Of a stretch of DNA of 64,000 nucleotides, positions 34,274 to 41,761 are shown one piece after another (positions within the stretch are counted from its first letter, which is position 1; every line of letters starts with the position of its first letter). Origin of the DNA: Streptomyces fuscichromogenes. Its GTDB lineage: Bacteria > Actinomycetota > Actinomycetes > Streptomycetales > Streptomycetaceae. A model generated the notes under the pieces. That model had not been told where the DNA came from, searched no databases, and saw only the letters and a program-made list of their open reading frames with translations. Position numbers and translations under genes: made by a program. Location of the stretch: the NCBI RefSeq assembly GCF_014645815.1, contig NZ_BMML01000022.1:1-64000 (forward strand), written 5' to 3'.

Positions 34274-35187
34274 CCGGTCACCGGCTCCCGGTCGCGGTCG
34301 GCGGAGGCGGCGAAGGTCCAGCGGGCGATCTCGGTGTGGTCCGCGGTGTCGGGCAGGGCGGCGAGCGCGTCCTCCCAGAGGGCCACGGCGCGGTCGGCAA
34401 GGGGGCTCGCGACGCCGAGTTCACGGGCCAGGCCGACGGCGATGCGCATGTCCTTGACCATGAGCCTCAGGCCGAAGCCGGAGTCGTAGGTGCCGGGCAG
34501 CACGAAGTTCGGGAACTTGTTGTCCGTGGAACCGCTGCGGCCGCTGGAGGAGTTGATGAGTTCCACCATGACCGCCGGGTCGAGCCCGAACCGCTCTCCG
34601 GCGAGGACGCCCTCGGCCGTGGCCAGCAGGTGGGTGGCGGAGAGCAGGTTGTTGACGGCCTTGAGCGCGTGTCCCGCGCCGACCTCGCCGGCCCGCCGGG
34701 CGGTGCCCATGACCGCGAGCAGTGGGGAGAGCCGCTCGACGGCGTCCTCGGCGCCGCCCGCCATGATGGTGAGCTGGCCGTTCTCGGCGCCTTTGACCCC
34801 GCCGGAGACGGGGGCGTCGACCAGGGTGACCCCGCGGGCCGCGAGGCCGGTGGCGAGGCGCCGGGTGGACATCGGGTCGGAGGAGCTCATGTCGACGACC
34901 GTGGCGCCCTCGCCCAGCGCGTCCAGAAGGGCCGGGTCGCCGAGCACCGCCTCGACGACCGCGCTGCTGGGGAGCATCAGGACGACGACCTCGGCGCCCC
35001 GGACGGCGTCGGCCGCGCTCTCGGCGGTTCGGCCGCCCGCATCGGCCAGCGCGGCACGGGCGTCCGGGACCGGGTCGAAGCCGGTCACCGTGTATCCGGC
35101 GCCGACCAGGCGTGCCGACATCGGCCCGCCCATGTTGCCCAGCCCGACGAAGGCGACCGCGGGCAGGGTCTCAGCGTGTTCAGTCAT
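34270..35187 (-). CDS. 3-hydroxyisobutyrate-dehydrogenase-family oxidoreductase 1
   Basis: 305 residues. VAFVGLGNMGGPMSARLVGAG is the N-terminal Rossmann motif, VDAPVSGGVKGAENG is the substrate-binding block, and GHALKAVNNLL contains the catalytic lysine (G-x3-K-x2-N-N). Beta-hydroxyacid dehydrogenases of this family interconvert 3-hydroxyacids and semialdehydes with NAD(P). Overlaps both neighbours by a few bases. A second family member lies two genes away. Confidence 0.83.
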   Translation of the reverse strand: MTEHAETLPAVAFVGLGNMGGPMSARLVGAGYTVTGFDPVPDARAALADAGGRTAESAADAVRGAEVVVLMLPSSAVVEAVLGDPALLDALGEGATVVDMSSSDPMSTRRLATGLAARGVTLVDAPVSGGVKGAENGQLTIMAGGAEDAVERLSPLLAVMGTARRAGEVGAGHALKAVNNLLSATHLLATAEGVLAGERFGLDPAVMVELINSSSGRSGSTDNKFPNFVLPGTYDSGFGLRLMVKDMRIAVGLARELGVASPLADRAVALWEDALAALPDTADHTEIARWTFAASADRDREPVTG

Positions 35188-35608
35188 CGCCCTTGACCTC
35201 TCCGATCACCTGCTCGGCGACGCGGAAGGACTCCAGTGCCGCCGGGACGCCGACGTAGACGGCCGTCTGCAGGAGCACTTCCTGGATCTCCTCGGTGGTC
35301 ACCCCATTGGTGAGGGCTCCCCTGACGTGGACGCCGAGCTCGTGGTTGCGGCCCAGAGCGGTGAGCATGGCGAGGTTGACCAGGCTGCGGGTGCGGCGTT
35401 CGAGTCCGGGACGGCTCCACACGGCGCCCCAGCAGTACTCGGTGACCAGTTCCTGCATCGGCCGGGCGAAGTCGCTGACGCCCGCCAGGGAGCGCTCGAC
35501 GTGTTCGGCGCCGAGCACCGCCTTGCGGATGGCGAGTCCGGCCTCGTAGGTGTCGCGGTGGGTGGTGTCGTGGGAGCTGATGTCGGTGATGAGCGGTTCG
35601 ACGGTCAT
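35180..35608 (-). CDS. Carboxymuconolactone-decarboxylase-like protein (PcaC-like)
   Basis: 142 residues, the size of single-domain PcaC. The core blocks are LERRTRSLVNLAMLTALGRN, LGVHVRGALTNGVTTEEIQE and TAVYVGVPAALESFRVA. In the protocatechuate branch PcaC decarboxylates 4-carboxymuconolactone, but no protocatechuate dioxygenase or PcaB gene is seen in the window, so the substrate here may differ. Overlaps the preceding dehydrogenase by eight bases. Confidence 0.8.
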   Translation of the reverse strand: MTVEPLITDISSHDTTHRDTYEAGLAIRKAVLGAEHVERSLAGVSDFARPMQELVTEYCWGAVWSRPGLERRTRSLVNLAMLTALGRNHELGVHVRGALTNGVTTEEIQEVLLQTAVYVGVPAALESFRVAEQVIGEVKGDD

Positions 35609-35614
35609 GGGGTC

Positions 35615-36013
35615 TCAGTCCTCTGCGGTGACGGGGGCGGTGTACTGCTCGGCGGCGACCTCCTCGGCCCAGGTGGTGGTCCCGAGCGAGATGGCCGTGT
35701 GGGTCAGACAGGAGTCGGGGGCGGCGCCGTGCCAGTGCCGTTCGCCCGGCGGGCACCAGACGGTGTCTCCGGCCCGCAGCGGCCGGACGCCGTCCTGCTC
35801 GGTCGCGACGAAGCCGCTCCCGGCCAGTACCTGGAGGATCTGGCCGTGCTCGTGGGTGTGCCAGTACGTGCGGGCGCCCGGTGCGAAGGTGACGGTGTTG
35901 ATGGTCACACCGTCGGTGGCGGGCATCGTGAGGTAGGCGTGCACCGTGCCGGTGAAGCGGGAGCCGGTCTTGGTGCCGACGCCGTGCTGGGCGGTTCCGT
36001 GGATCAGCTTCAC
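35615..36013 (-). CDS. Cupin-domain protein
   Basis: 132 residues, one small cupin barrel: TFAPGARTYWHTHEHGQILQVLAG supplies the two-histidine motif 1 (H-T-H) with E/Q, and VWCPPGERHWHGAAP is motif 2 with the last histidine. It probably binds a divalent metal. Such single cupins next to carboxymuconolactone-decarboxylase genes may be isomerases or dioxygenase-like enzymes. Its ATG overlaps the stop of the upstream dehydrogenase. Confidence 0.8.
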   Translation of the reverse strand: MKLIHGTAQHGVGTKTGSRFTGTVHAYLTMPATDGVTINTVTFAPGARTYWHTHEHGQILQVLAGSGFVATEQDGVRPLRAGDTVWCPPGERHWHGAAPDSCLTHTAISLGTTTWAEEVAAEQYTAPVTAED

Positions 36014-36939
36014 GGCTTGTCCTTTCCGGCGTCGTGCGCGCCGTCGTGGACGCGGACGCGTCCGGAGAGGTCGCCGATCGCGTCGACGACGGTGTTGCTG
36101 ATGTCCTGCGCGTATCCCAGCTGGAGGGCGAGGCCGAAGGAGGCCAGCGGGGCGGCGGAGTTGGGGCTGGCGACACCGAGTCCGGTGACGAGGTCGACGT
36201 AGGCGAGGACGTCCTTCATCATCAGCGCGTTGGTCAGGCCGCCCTTGAGGTAGTCGCCGTGGATGATCTTCGGGAAACGGTTCTGGGTCGCGAAGTTCAC
36301 CCCCGAGCTGGTGTTGAGCACGTCGAGGAGGACCTGGAGGTCGAGTCCGGCCTTGCGCCCCGCGACCATCACCTCGGCGGTCGCCGAGAGGGCGATCGCG
36401 TTGAGGAAGTTGTTGAGCAGTTTGGCGGTGTGGCCCGCGCCGACGGCTCCGCAGTGGAAGACGTTGACGGAGAACGCGTCGAGCAGGGGGCGCACCCGGT
36501 CGAGGGTCGCGGTGTCCCCGCCGACCATGAGGGTGAGGGTGCCCTTCTCGGCCGCCGCCGCGCCGCCGGAGATGCCGGCGTCGAGCAGGGTGGCGCCCCG
36601 CTGGGCGAGTTCGTCGTGCAGGCGCGCGGTGGAGGCGGGCGCGGAGGTGCTGAGATCGACGACGACCTGCCCCTGCCTGGTGCCGGCCAGCACGCCCTCC
36701 TCCCCCAGGACGACCGCTTCGACGACCTTGCTCTCGGGCAGGGAGAGCAGGACGACGTCACACCGCCGTGTCAGGTCGGCGACGGACGCGGCGGGGGTGG
36801 CGCCGCATCCGGTGACGTTCTCCGGGCGGGTGTCGTGGCCGAGCACCTCGTGTCCGGCGTCCACCAGACGGCGCGCCATCCGCCCGCCCATGTTGCCGAG
36901 GCCGACGAAGCCCACCGGCGACGCTGCGGTGCTGGTCAT
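36010..36939 (-). CDS. 3-hydroxyisobutyrate-dehydrogenase-family oxidoreductase 2
   Basis: 309 residues. VGFVGLGNMGGRMARRLVDAG (Rossmann), LLDAGISGGAAAAEKG, GAGHTAKLLNNFLNA with the catalytic lysine. Similar to oxidoreductase 1 but clearly distinct. Coupled by ATGA-type overlaps to the metallohydrolase before it and the cupin after it. Two such enzymes in one operon point to two reduction/oxidation steps on a branched or hydroxy-acid intermediate. Confidence 0.83.
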   Translation of the reverse strand: MTSTAASPVGFVGLGNMGGRMARRLVDAGHEVLGHDTRPENVTGCGATPAASVADLTRRCDVVLLSLPESKVVEAVVLGEEGVLAGTRQGQVVVDLSTSAPASTARLHDELAQRGATLLDAGISGGAAAAEKGTLTLMVGGDTATLDRVRPLLDAFSVNVFHCGAVGAGHTAKLLNNFLNAIALSATAEVMVAGRKAGLDLQVLLDVLNTSSGVNFATQNRFPKIIHGDYLKGGLTNALMMKDVLAYVDLVTGLGVASPNSAAPLASFGLALQLGYAQDISNTVVDAIGDLSGRVRVHDGAHDAGKDKP

Positions 36940-37778
36940 ACTGCTGCTCCTTCGCTTCGCGGACCGCCGATCACCGCGGTGAACTCCCCCATGGGGCCGT
37001 CGAGCCGCCGGTGGCGGTCGAGTACGGCCGGGTCGTGGCCGGGGACGAGGATCGCGTCGCGGTCCGCGACGAGCCCGTTCATGTAGTCGAAGCCCCGGTA
37101 CATCGCCTCCAGGTCGGCGACCACGAGGAACGGCAGGTCGCGCTCCAGCTCCTCGTAGTAGTGCGTGGCGTCGGAGGCGAGCAGGACCAGGCCCTCGTCC
37201 GTCCTGACCGTGAGAATCGCCTGGCCCGGCGAGTGGCCGCCCAGCTCGATCAGCTCCACCCCGGGCGCGATCTCCTCGTGGCCGCGGTGGAACACCATGC
37301 GGCCCTGCTCGTGCACGGTCCGCAGATGGTCGAGATCGGTGTCCTCGACGCTGTGGTGGAACTGGAGCCGCCGGGCGCAGTCGCCGGTCCAGAAGTCGAA
37401 CTCCGTGCGCGGCACGATCACCTTGGAGTCCGGGAACAGGTCGACGTTGCCCGCGTGGTCGTAGTGGGCGTGGGTGAGGACCAGGGTGGACTCGGCGGGC
37501 GTGACGCCCAGCCGCCGGAAGGCCTCCCCGGGGTGGATGAGATGGCCGCGCTGCCGGTTGCGCCCGCCGAGGTCGCTGTACCCGGTGTCGACGACGATCG
37601 TGCGCCGCTCGTTGCGCACGATCCAGACGTAGTAGTCCATCCCGATCGGACCGTCCGGCTCGCCGTACAGGTGGTGGTTGAGGAAGACCAGGCCTCGCGT
37701 GGTCGTACGGGAGGCGTACCGCACGATGAGCACTTCGTACGTGTCGTCAGCCGTGTCGTCAGCGGGCAATTGACTCAC
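36936..37778 (-). CDS. Metallo-beta-lactamase-fold hydrolase, N-acyl-homoserine-lactonase-like
   Basis: 280 residues from the GTG at 37778; the frame is open further upstream but would cross the operator. The zinc motif HAHYDH is in LTHAHYDHAGNVDLFP; further ligands are in GGHSPGQAIL and LASDATHYYEE, and PGHDP near the end. The AiiA-like lactonase subfamily fits best. In this operon it may open a lactone (for example a muconolactone-type intermediate) rather than quench signals. First gene of the nine-gene leftward operon; the GntR-type operator lies 9-30 bp before the start, so a bound regulator would also block translation start or the promoter. Confidence 0.8.
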   Translation of the reverse strand: MSQLPADDTADDTYEVLIVRYASRTTTRGLVFLNHHLYGEPDGPIGMDYYVWIVRNERRTIVVDTGYSDLGGRNRQRGHLIHPGEAFRRLGVTPAESTLVLTHAHYDHAGNVDLFPDSKVIVPRTEFDFWTGDCARRLQFHHSVEDTDLDHLRTVHEQGRMVFHRGHEEIAPGVELIELGGHSPGQAILTVRTDEGLVLLASDATHYYEELERDLPFLVVADLEAMYRGFDYMNGLVADRDAILVPGHDPAVLDRHRRLDGPMGEFTAVIGGPRSEGAAV

Positions 37779-37786
37779 GATAACCC

Positions 37787-37808
37787 CGTATGATTGTCGG
37801 ACAATACA
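37787..37808. promoter_or_regulatory. GntR-regulon operator before the lactonase operon
   Basis: CGTATGATTGTCGGACAATAC (37787-37807) combines a GTATGA half with an inner ATTGTC/GACAAT inverted repeat. It lies within 30 bp of the GTG start of the metallohydrolase gene. Confidence 0.6.
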
Positions 37809-37896
37809 GTGGGGCACGTTAGCGCAGATCAGGAGCCCCTGACAATGCCGCCCGAATCGAGCCCCGGCCCCTTCCGCACCGTTTCCCGTCACTCTC

Positions 37897-37932
37897 TTGA
37901 CATCGAGCCGTCATATCGTATGACAATCATAC
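37897..37932 (+). promoter_or_regulatory. Promoter with overlapping perfect GntR operators, upstream of the ring-cleavage operon
   Basis: TTGACA (37897-37902) and TATGAC (37919-37924) are spaced by 16 bp and form a sigma-70-like promoter. GTATGACAATCATAC (37918-37932) is a perfect 6-3-6 palindrome covering the -10, and GTCATATCGTATGAC (37910-37924) is an overlapping palindrome of opposite half order. A repressor bound here would block the promoter of the dioxygenase gene starting at 37979. Confidence 0.7.
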
Positions 37933-37978
37933 GGCTGGCTCCACAGGCCTGGCATCCTCAGACAAGGAGAACCGAGCA

Positions 37979-38935
37979 ATGACGTATCTCGTCGGCTCCC
38001 ACCACGTGACGCTGTCCGTGGGCGGTGCGCAGGAGGACGTGGACTTCCACACCCGAGTCCTGGGCATGCGCTTCATCAAGAAGACCGTGCTGTACGACGG
38101 TTCCGCGCCGATCTACCACTTCTACTACTCCAACGCGAACGGCGACCCGTCCTCCGTGGTCACCACGTTCCCGTGGGCGCAGGCCGGGGTGTACGGCAAG
38201 CGCGGCACCAACCAGGCGCGCGAGGTTCTCCTCTCCGTCCCGGCCGGCTCCCTCGACTACTGGGTGAACCGGCTCGGTGAGCACGACATCCAGACCAGGC
38301 GCTTCGAGTCCCTCGGCACCGGCCGGGTCGCCTTCGAGCACCCGTCCGGCATCGAGTACGTCCTGGTCGGCAACGAGGACGACCCCCGCGAGGGCTTCAC
38401 CGGCAGCGGTGTGGCCGCCGAGGCCGCCGTCCACGGCATCCACGGCGTCGGTATCCACGTCTACGACCAGGACCGCATGGTCGACTTCGGCAACGACGCG
38501 TTCTTCTCCCAGGGCAAGGTCTCGGAGGAAGGCGACGTCGCTTCCTTCCAGGTCGGCACCCAGGGCTACGGCAACTTCATCGAGCTGCGCGGGAACCGGT
38601 CCGACGACCAGGGCACCTGGACCTTCGGCGCCGGCACCTACCACCACTTCGCCTGGAACCTGGACACCCTCGAGAACCAGTCCGCGGTGAAGTTCGACAT
38701 CGAGGGCGCCGGCTACACCGACATCTCCGAGCTCAAGGACCGCACCTACTTCAAGTCCCACTACGTGCGAACCCCGGGCGGCGCCCTGTTCGAGCTGGCG
38801 GTCACCGACGACGCGGGCGGCTGGGACTGCGACGAGTCGCCGGAGGAACTGGGCAAGAACTTCATGCTCCCGCCGCAGTTCGAGAGCGAGCGGGAGAGCA
38901 TCCTGTCGCGCCTGGAGCCGGTCACCACCGACTGA
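37979..38935 (+). CDS. PcpA/LinE/MhqO-like hydroquinone ring-cleaving dioxygenase (VOC fold)
   Basis: 318 residues, matching the ~320 of PcpA and LinE. N-terminal HHVTLSVGGAQEDVDFHTRV with metal-ligand His9, then FIKKTVLYDG, PIYHFYYSNANGDPSS: this block is highly characteristic of (chloro)hydroquinone 1,2-dioxygenases. The second half has YHHFAWNLD (second His, about residue 222) and GALFELAV (Glu, about 271), completing the 2-His-1-carboxylate Fe(II)/Mn(II) site. It would cleave hydroquinone or a 2-substituted hydroquinone beside a hydroxyl group, giving 4-hydroxymuconic semialdehyde or, with a leaving group, maleylacetate. The following maleylacetate reductase agrees. Controlled by the operator-covered promoter at 37897-37932. 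Confidence 0.85.
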   Translation: MTYLVGSHHVTLSVGGAQEDVDFHTRVLGMRFIKKTVLYDGSAPIYHFYYSNANGDPSSVVTTFPWAQAGVYGKRGTNQAREVLLSVPAGSLDYWVNRLGEHDIQTRRFESLGTGRVAFEHPSGIEYVLVGNEDDPREGFTGSGVAAEAAVHGIHGVGIHVYDQDRMVDFGNDAFFSQGKVSEEGDVASFQVGTQGYGNFIELRGNRSDDQGTWTFGAGTYHHFAWNLDTLENQSAVKFDIEGAGYTDISELKDRTYFKSHYVRTPGGALFELAVTDDAGGWDCDESPEELGKNFMLPPQFESERESILSRLEPVTTD

Positions 38936-39006
38936 CGCCCGCCCTGCCGTACCGGCCCGGGCGCGGCCACCACGCCCGGGCCCACGACCGACCCCAGGAA
39001 CGAACA

Positions 39007-40083
39007 GTGACCCTCACCTTCGAGAACATCACGCTCGGCCAGCGCGTCCGCTTCGGGTACGGCCACGCCGCGGACAACCTCGCCGCCGAAGTCGACCGGC
39101 TGTCCGCCCGCCGCGTCATGGTGATCGCCGCTGCGGCCGAGAGCGGGATCGCCGACCGGATCACCGCGGGCCTGCCCGTGGCGCTGCGCCACGACGACGT
39201 ACGGCCCCACGTTCCGGTCGAGCAGGCCGAGGCCGCCCGGACAGCGGCCAAGGAGAGCGGCGCCGACCTGGTCGTCTGCGTGGGCGGCGGGTCCACCACC
39301 GGCCTGGCCAAGGCGGTGGCGCTGACCACCCGGCTGCCGATCGTCGCCGTGCCCACGACGTACGCGGGCTCCGAGGCCACCAACGTCTGGGGGCTCACGG
39401 AGGCCTCCCGCAAGACCACCGGAGTCGACGACGCCGTCCTGCCGGCCGCCGTCGTGTACGACTCGGAACTCACCCTGTCGCTGCCCGTGGGTCTGTCAGT
39501 GGCCTCCGGACTCAACGCCATCGCCCACTGCGTCGACTCGATGTGGGCCCCCCGCACCAACCCCGTCAACCAGGCCTTCGCCATGGAGGGCCTGCGGGCC
39601 GTGGCCGACGGGCTGCGCCGGATCGTCCGGGAGCCGGACGACATCGACGGCAGGGACGCCACGCTCTACGGCTGCTACCTGGCCGGGGTGGCCTTCGCCT
39701 CCGCCGGCTCCGGGCTCCACCACAAGATCTGCCATGTCCTCGGCGGCGCCTACGATCTCCCGCACGCCCAGACCCACGCCACCGTGCTGCCGTACGTCCT
39801 GGCGCTGAACGCCCCGGGCGCCCCGGACGCCGCGCGCAGGATCGCCGCCGCCCTGGGCAGCGCCGCACCGGTCGGGGGGCTGAACGCGCTGCGCGAGGAA
39901 CTCGGCGCCCCGCGCGCACTGGCCGACCACGGAATGCGGCGCACGGACATCCCCGAGGCGGCCCGGCTGATCCTGCCGTACGTGCCGGCGGACAACCCCG
40001 TCCCGGTCGGCGCCGAGGAGCTGACCGACCTGCTCACCCGCGCGTACGCCGGGGAGTCCCCCCAGGACAGCGAGGCGACCTGA
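39007..40083 (+). CDS. Maleylacetate reductase
   Basis: 358 residues from a GTG at 39007; iron-type alcohol dehydrogenase superfamily at the length of maleylacetate reductases. VVCVGGGSTTGLAKAVAL binds NAD(P)H, VPTTYAGSEATNVWGLTE is the family signature, and GLNAIAHCVDS plus GLHHKICHVLGG, LPHAQTHATVLP carry conserved histidines. Reduces maleylacetate to 3-oxoadipate, which the CoA-transferase and thiolase at 9456-12015 can complete. Between the dioxygenase and the esterase in one rightward operon. Confidence 0.88.
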   Translation: MTLTFENITLGQRVRFGYGHAADNLAAEVDRLSARRVMVIAAAAESGIADRITAGLPVALRHDDVRPHVPVEQAEAARTAAKESGADLVVCVGGGSTTGLAKAVALTTRLPIVAVPTTYAGSEATNVWGLTEASRKTTGVDDAVLPAAVVYDSELTLSLPVGLSVASGLNAIAHCVDSMWAPRTNPVNQAFAMEGLRAVADGLRRIVREPDDIDGRDATLYGCYLAGVAFASAGSGLHHKICHVLGGAYDLPHAQTHATVLPYVLALNAPGAPDAARRIAAALGSAAPVGGLNALREELGAPRALADHGMRRTDIPEAARLILPYVPADNPVPVGAEELTDLLTRAYAGESPQDSEAT

Positions 40084-40084
40084 A

Positions 40085-40852
40085 ATGACCGCGACATCCT
40101 TCACCGCGAGACCCGGCAATCCCCACCTGGCCGGTCCTCCGCTCCTGCGCGGCGCACCCCTCGACCAGGCCGGACTGGTGGTCTACGCGGTGCACGGACG
40201 GGGGCAGGGCCCGGACTTCATGGCCGAGCAGTACGAGCGCGTCGGCCTTCCCGGGGTGGCCTGGGTGATTCCCGGGGCCGACGACGACACCTGGTACCCA
40301 CACGGGTTCATGGCTCCCCTGGAGGAGAACCGGCCACGCCTGGATCACGCCCTCGACACGGTTCGGACGCACCTCGCCGACCTCGCCCGCGCGGGCTGGG
40401 CATCCCGGGACGTGGTCCTGTTCGGCTTCTCCCAGGGGGCCTGTCTGCTCTCCGAGTACCTGCTGCGGGACCAACCGCCGTGCGCCGGCGCCTTCCTGCA
40501 CACCGGAGGCCGTCTGGGGCCGGAGGCCGCGCCGTGGCCCGCCGCGCCGGAAGGCGGACTGCCCGGCACCGAGATCGTGCTGCTGTGCGCGGAGGAGGAC
40601 GAGTTCGTCCCGCTCGCCCGCGCCGAACAGACGGCCGGCGCCCTGGCCTCCCTCGGGGCGAGGGTCGAGTTCACCACGTACGACGATCCGCTCCACCACC
40701 TCAACGAGGACTCGATCGTGCGACTGCGGCGTATGCTCCGCACCCGCCTGCTGGAACGGGTCGAGGTGGTGACCGAGGACCACGCCCCGGCGGCGGATCC
40801 CCTTGCGGATCCTGCCGCGGATCCATCGAAATCACGCAACATGAGGCATTGA
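40085..40852 (+). CDS. Alpha/beta hydrolase, carboxylesterase/phospholipase type (MhqD-like)
   Basis: 255 residues, starting 2 bp after the reductase stop. VVYAVHGRGQGPDFM is the N-terminal strand/turn, LFGFSQGACL holds the nucleophile serine (G-F-S-Q-G), LLCAEEDEFVPLARAEQT the Asp region and DPLHHLNEDS the histidine. Bacillus mhqD encodes a similar esterase beside hydroquinone/quinone-response genes including the MhqO dioxygenase. A possible role is hydrolysis of an ester made when an alkoxy-substituted hydroquinone is cleaved, or detoxification of quinone adducts; both are inference. Confidence 0.8.
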   Translation: MTATSFTARPGNPHLAGPPLLRGAPLDQAGLVVYAVHGRGQGPDFMAEQYERVGLPGVAWVIPGADDDTWYPHGFMAPLEENRPRLDHALDTVRTHLADLARAGWASRDVVLFGFSQGACLLSEYLLRDQPPCAGAFLHTGGRLGPEAAPWPAAPEGGLPGTEIVLLCAEEDEFVPLARAEQTAGALASLGARVEFTTYDDPLHHLNEDSIVRLRRMLRTRLLERVEVVTEDHAPAADPLADPAADPSKSRNMRH

Positions 40853-40854
40853 TC

Positions 40855-40863
40855 GTATGACGA
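40855..40863. promoter_or_regulatory. GntR-regulon half operator before GntR 3
   Basis: GTATGACGA (40855-40863) matches the conserved half (GTATGAC, as in the site at 27508). It stands 22 bp before the GTG of GntR 3. The other half is not evident. Confidence 0.4.
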
Positions 40864-40884
40864 AGTGGCCGTAGCCTCGCTGGC

Positions 40885-41613
40885 GTGGAGCACGACGGCA
40901 CGTGGGCGAAGTGGCCCCATTCACGCCTTGAGTCGGCCGCGGTGCTGGCCGACTCGAGGGAGCGCGTCCTGCAGACGGTGCGCGAGGACATCTGCCGGTC
41001 CCGACTGGCACCCGGCCAGCCGCTCGACGTGAACCTTGTCGTGCTGCGCACCGGCGTCTCGCGGAGCGTGGTGCGCCAGGCCCTTCGCGACCTCGCGGAA
41101 CAGGGCTGGCTGACCGCCCCGGGCGAGGGCTGTGTCGTGCGGGCACCCTCCCCTGAAGAGGCCGCCGAGATCGACGAGGTCCGGCGCGCCCTGGAGGAGG
41201 TCACGGTGCGCCGCTTCGTGGCGCAGGCCTCCGACTCCCAGCTGAGGGCGCTGCACGGCGCCCTCCTCGCGTTCGAGGACCTGGCGGACCTCCCGCCGGA
41301 CCCGTCCGCCTTGCTGCAGGCCAGGGACAACTTCTACGGCCTGGTGCTGCGCGCCGCGGGCGTCATGGCCACACTGGACGCCCTCGTCGCACTGCGGGCA
41401 CGTATCGTCGTGTTGATGTGCGCTTCACTGTGCTCGCCGGGCCGGCCACAGACCGCCGCACAGGAGTTGCGCGACATCTACGAGGCCCTGGCCGACCGCG
41501 ACGCCGATCGAGCCGTCCAGGCCTGCTGCACGCATGTGGACCGCTCCTACGAGGCGGGTTTCCGGGCGCTGGCCGGGCTGAGCGACACGGAGTCCGGCAA
41601 CACGCGGGACTGA
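40885..41613 (+). CDS. GntR-family (FCD domain) regulator 3
   Basis: 242 residues from a GTG at 40885. Winged helix-turn-helix (SRERVLQTVREDICRSRLAPG, VSRSVVRQALRDLAEQGWL) then an FCD domain (IDEVRRALEEVTVRRFV, ARDNFYGLVLRAAG, ALADRDADRAVQACCTHVDRS). Its recognition helix differs from those of GntR 1 and 2, so operator preference may differ. It is the last gene of the ring-cleavage operon or has its own promoter at the half site in front. Likely controls the ring-cleavage genes and the Nramp gene. Confidence 0.83.
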   Translation: MEHDGTWAKWPHSRLESAAVLADSRERVLQTVREDICRSRLAPGQPLDVNLVVLRTGVSRSVVRQALRDLAEQGWLTAPGEGCVVRAPSPEEAAEIDEVRRALEEVTVRRFVAQASDSQLRALHGALLAFEDLADLPPDPSALLQARDNFYGLVLRAAGVMATLDALVALRARIVVLMCASLCSPGRPQTAAQELRDIYEALADRDADRAVQACCTHVDRSYEAGFRALAGLSDTESGNTRD

Positions 41614-41670
41614 CCACTTCGGCCACTCAACCAGGCACGATCTCTTGTCTGCACACGCACGGCGCTCTAT

Positions 41671-41688
41671 TGTATGACAATCATACGC
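41671..41688. promoter_or_regulatory. GntR-regulon operator upstream of the Nramp gene
   Basis: TGTATGACAATCATACGC contains the perfect palindrome GTATGACAATCATAC (41672-41686), identical in sequence to the one at 37918-37932. It lies 75 bp before the Nramp start. Confidence 0.7.
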
Positions 41689-41761
41689 ACACACCGTCAG
41701 ACGCTGACTCGCGCGGTCGGTAGGCGTACCGTCCCGTTCCTCGACTCGCAGGAGCCTCCCG

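Noticed and set aside
35180..35608. Full protocatechuate branch inferred from the PcaC-like gene
   Set aside because: No PcaG/H dioxygenase, PcaB cycloisomerase or PcaD is seen; the PcaC-like protein is therefore left with an open substrate.
36936..37778. Quorum-quenching lactonase
   Set aside because: The fold fits, but the gene leads a catabolic operon with catabolic operators, so lactone opening in the pathway is more likely.
37779..37892. Upstream extension of the lactonase-like gene
   Set aside because: It would translate through the GntR operator and has no family similarity; GTG 37778 gives a normal N-terminus.
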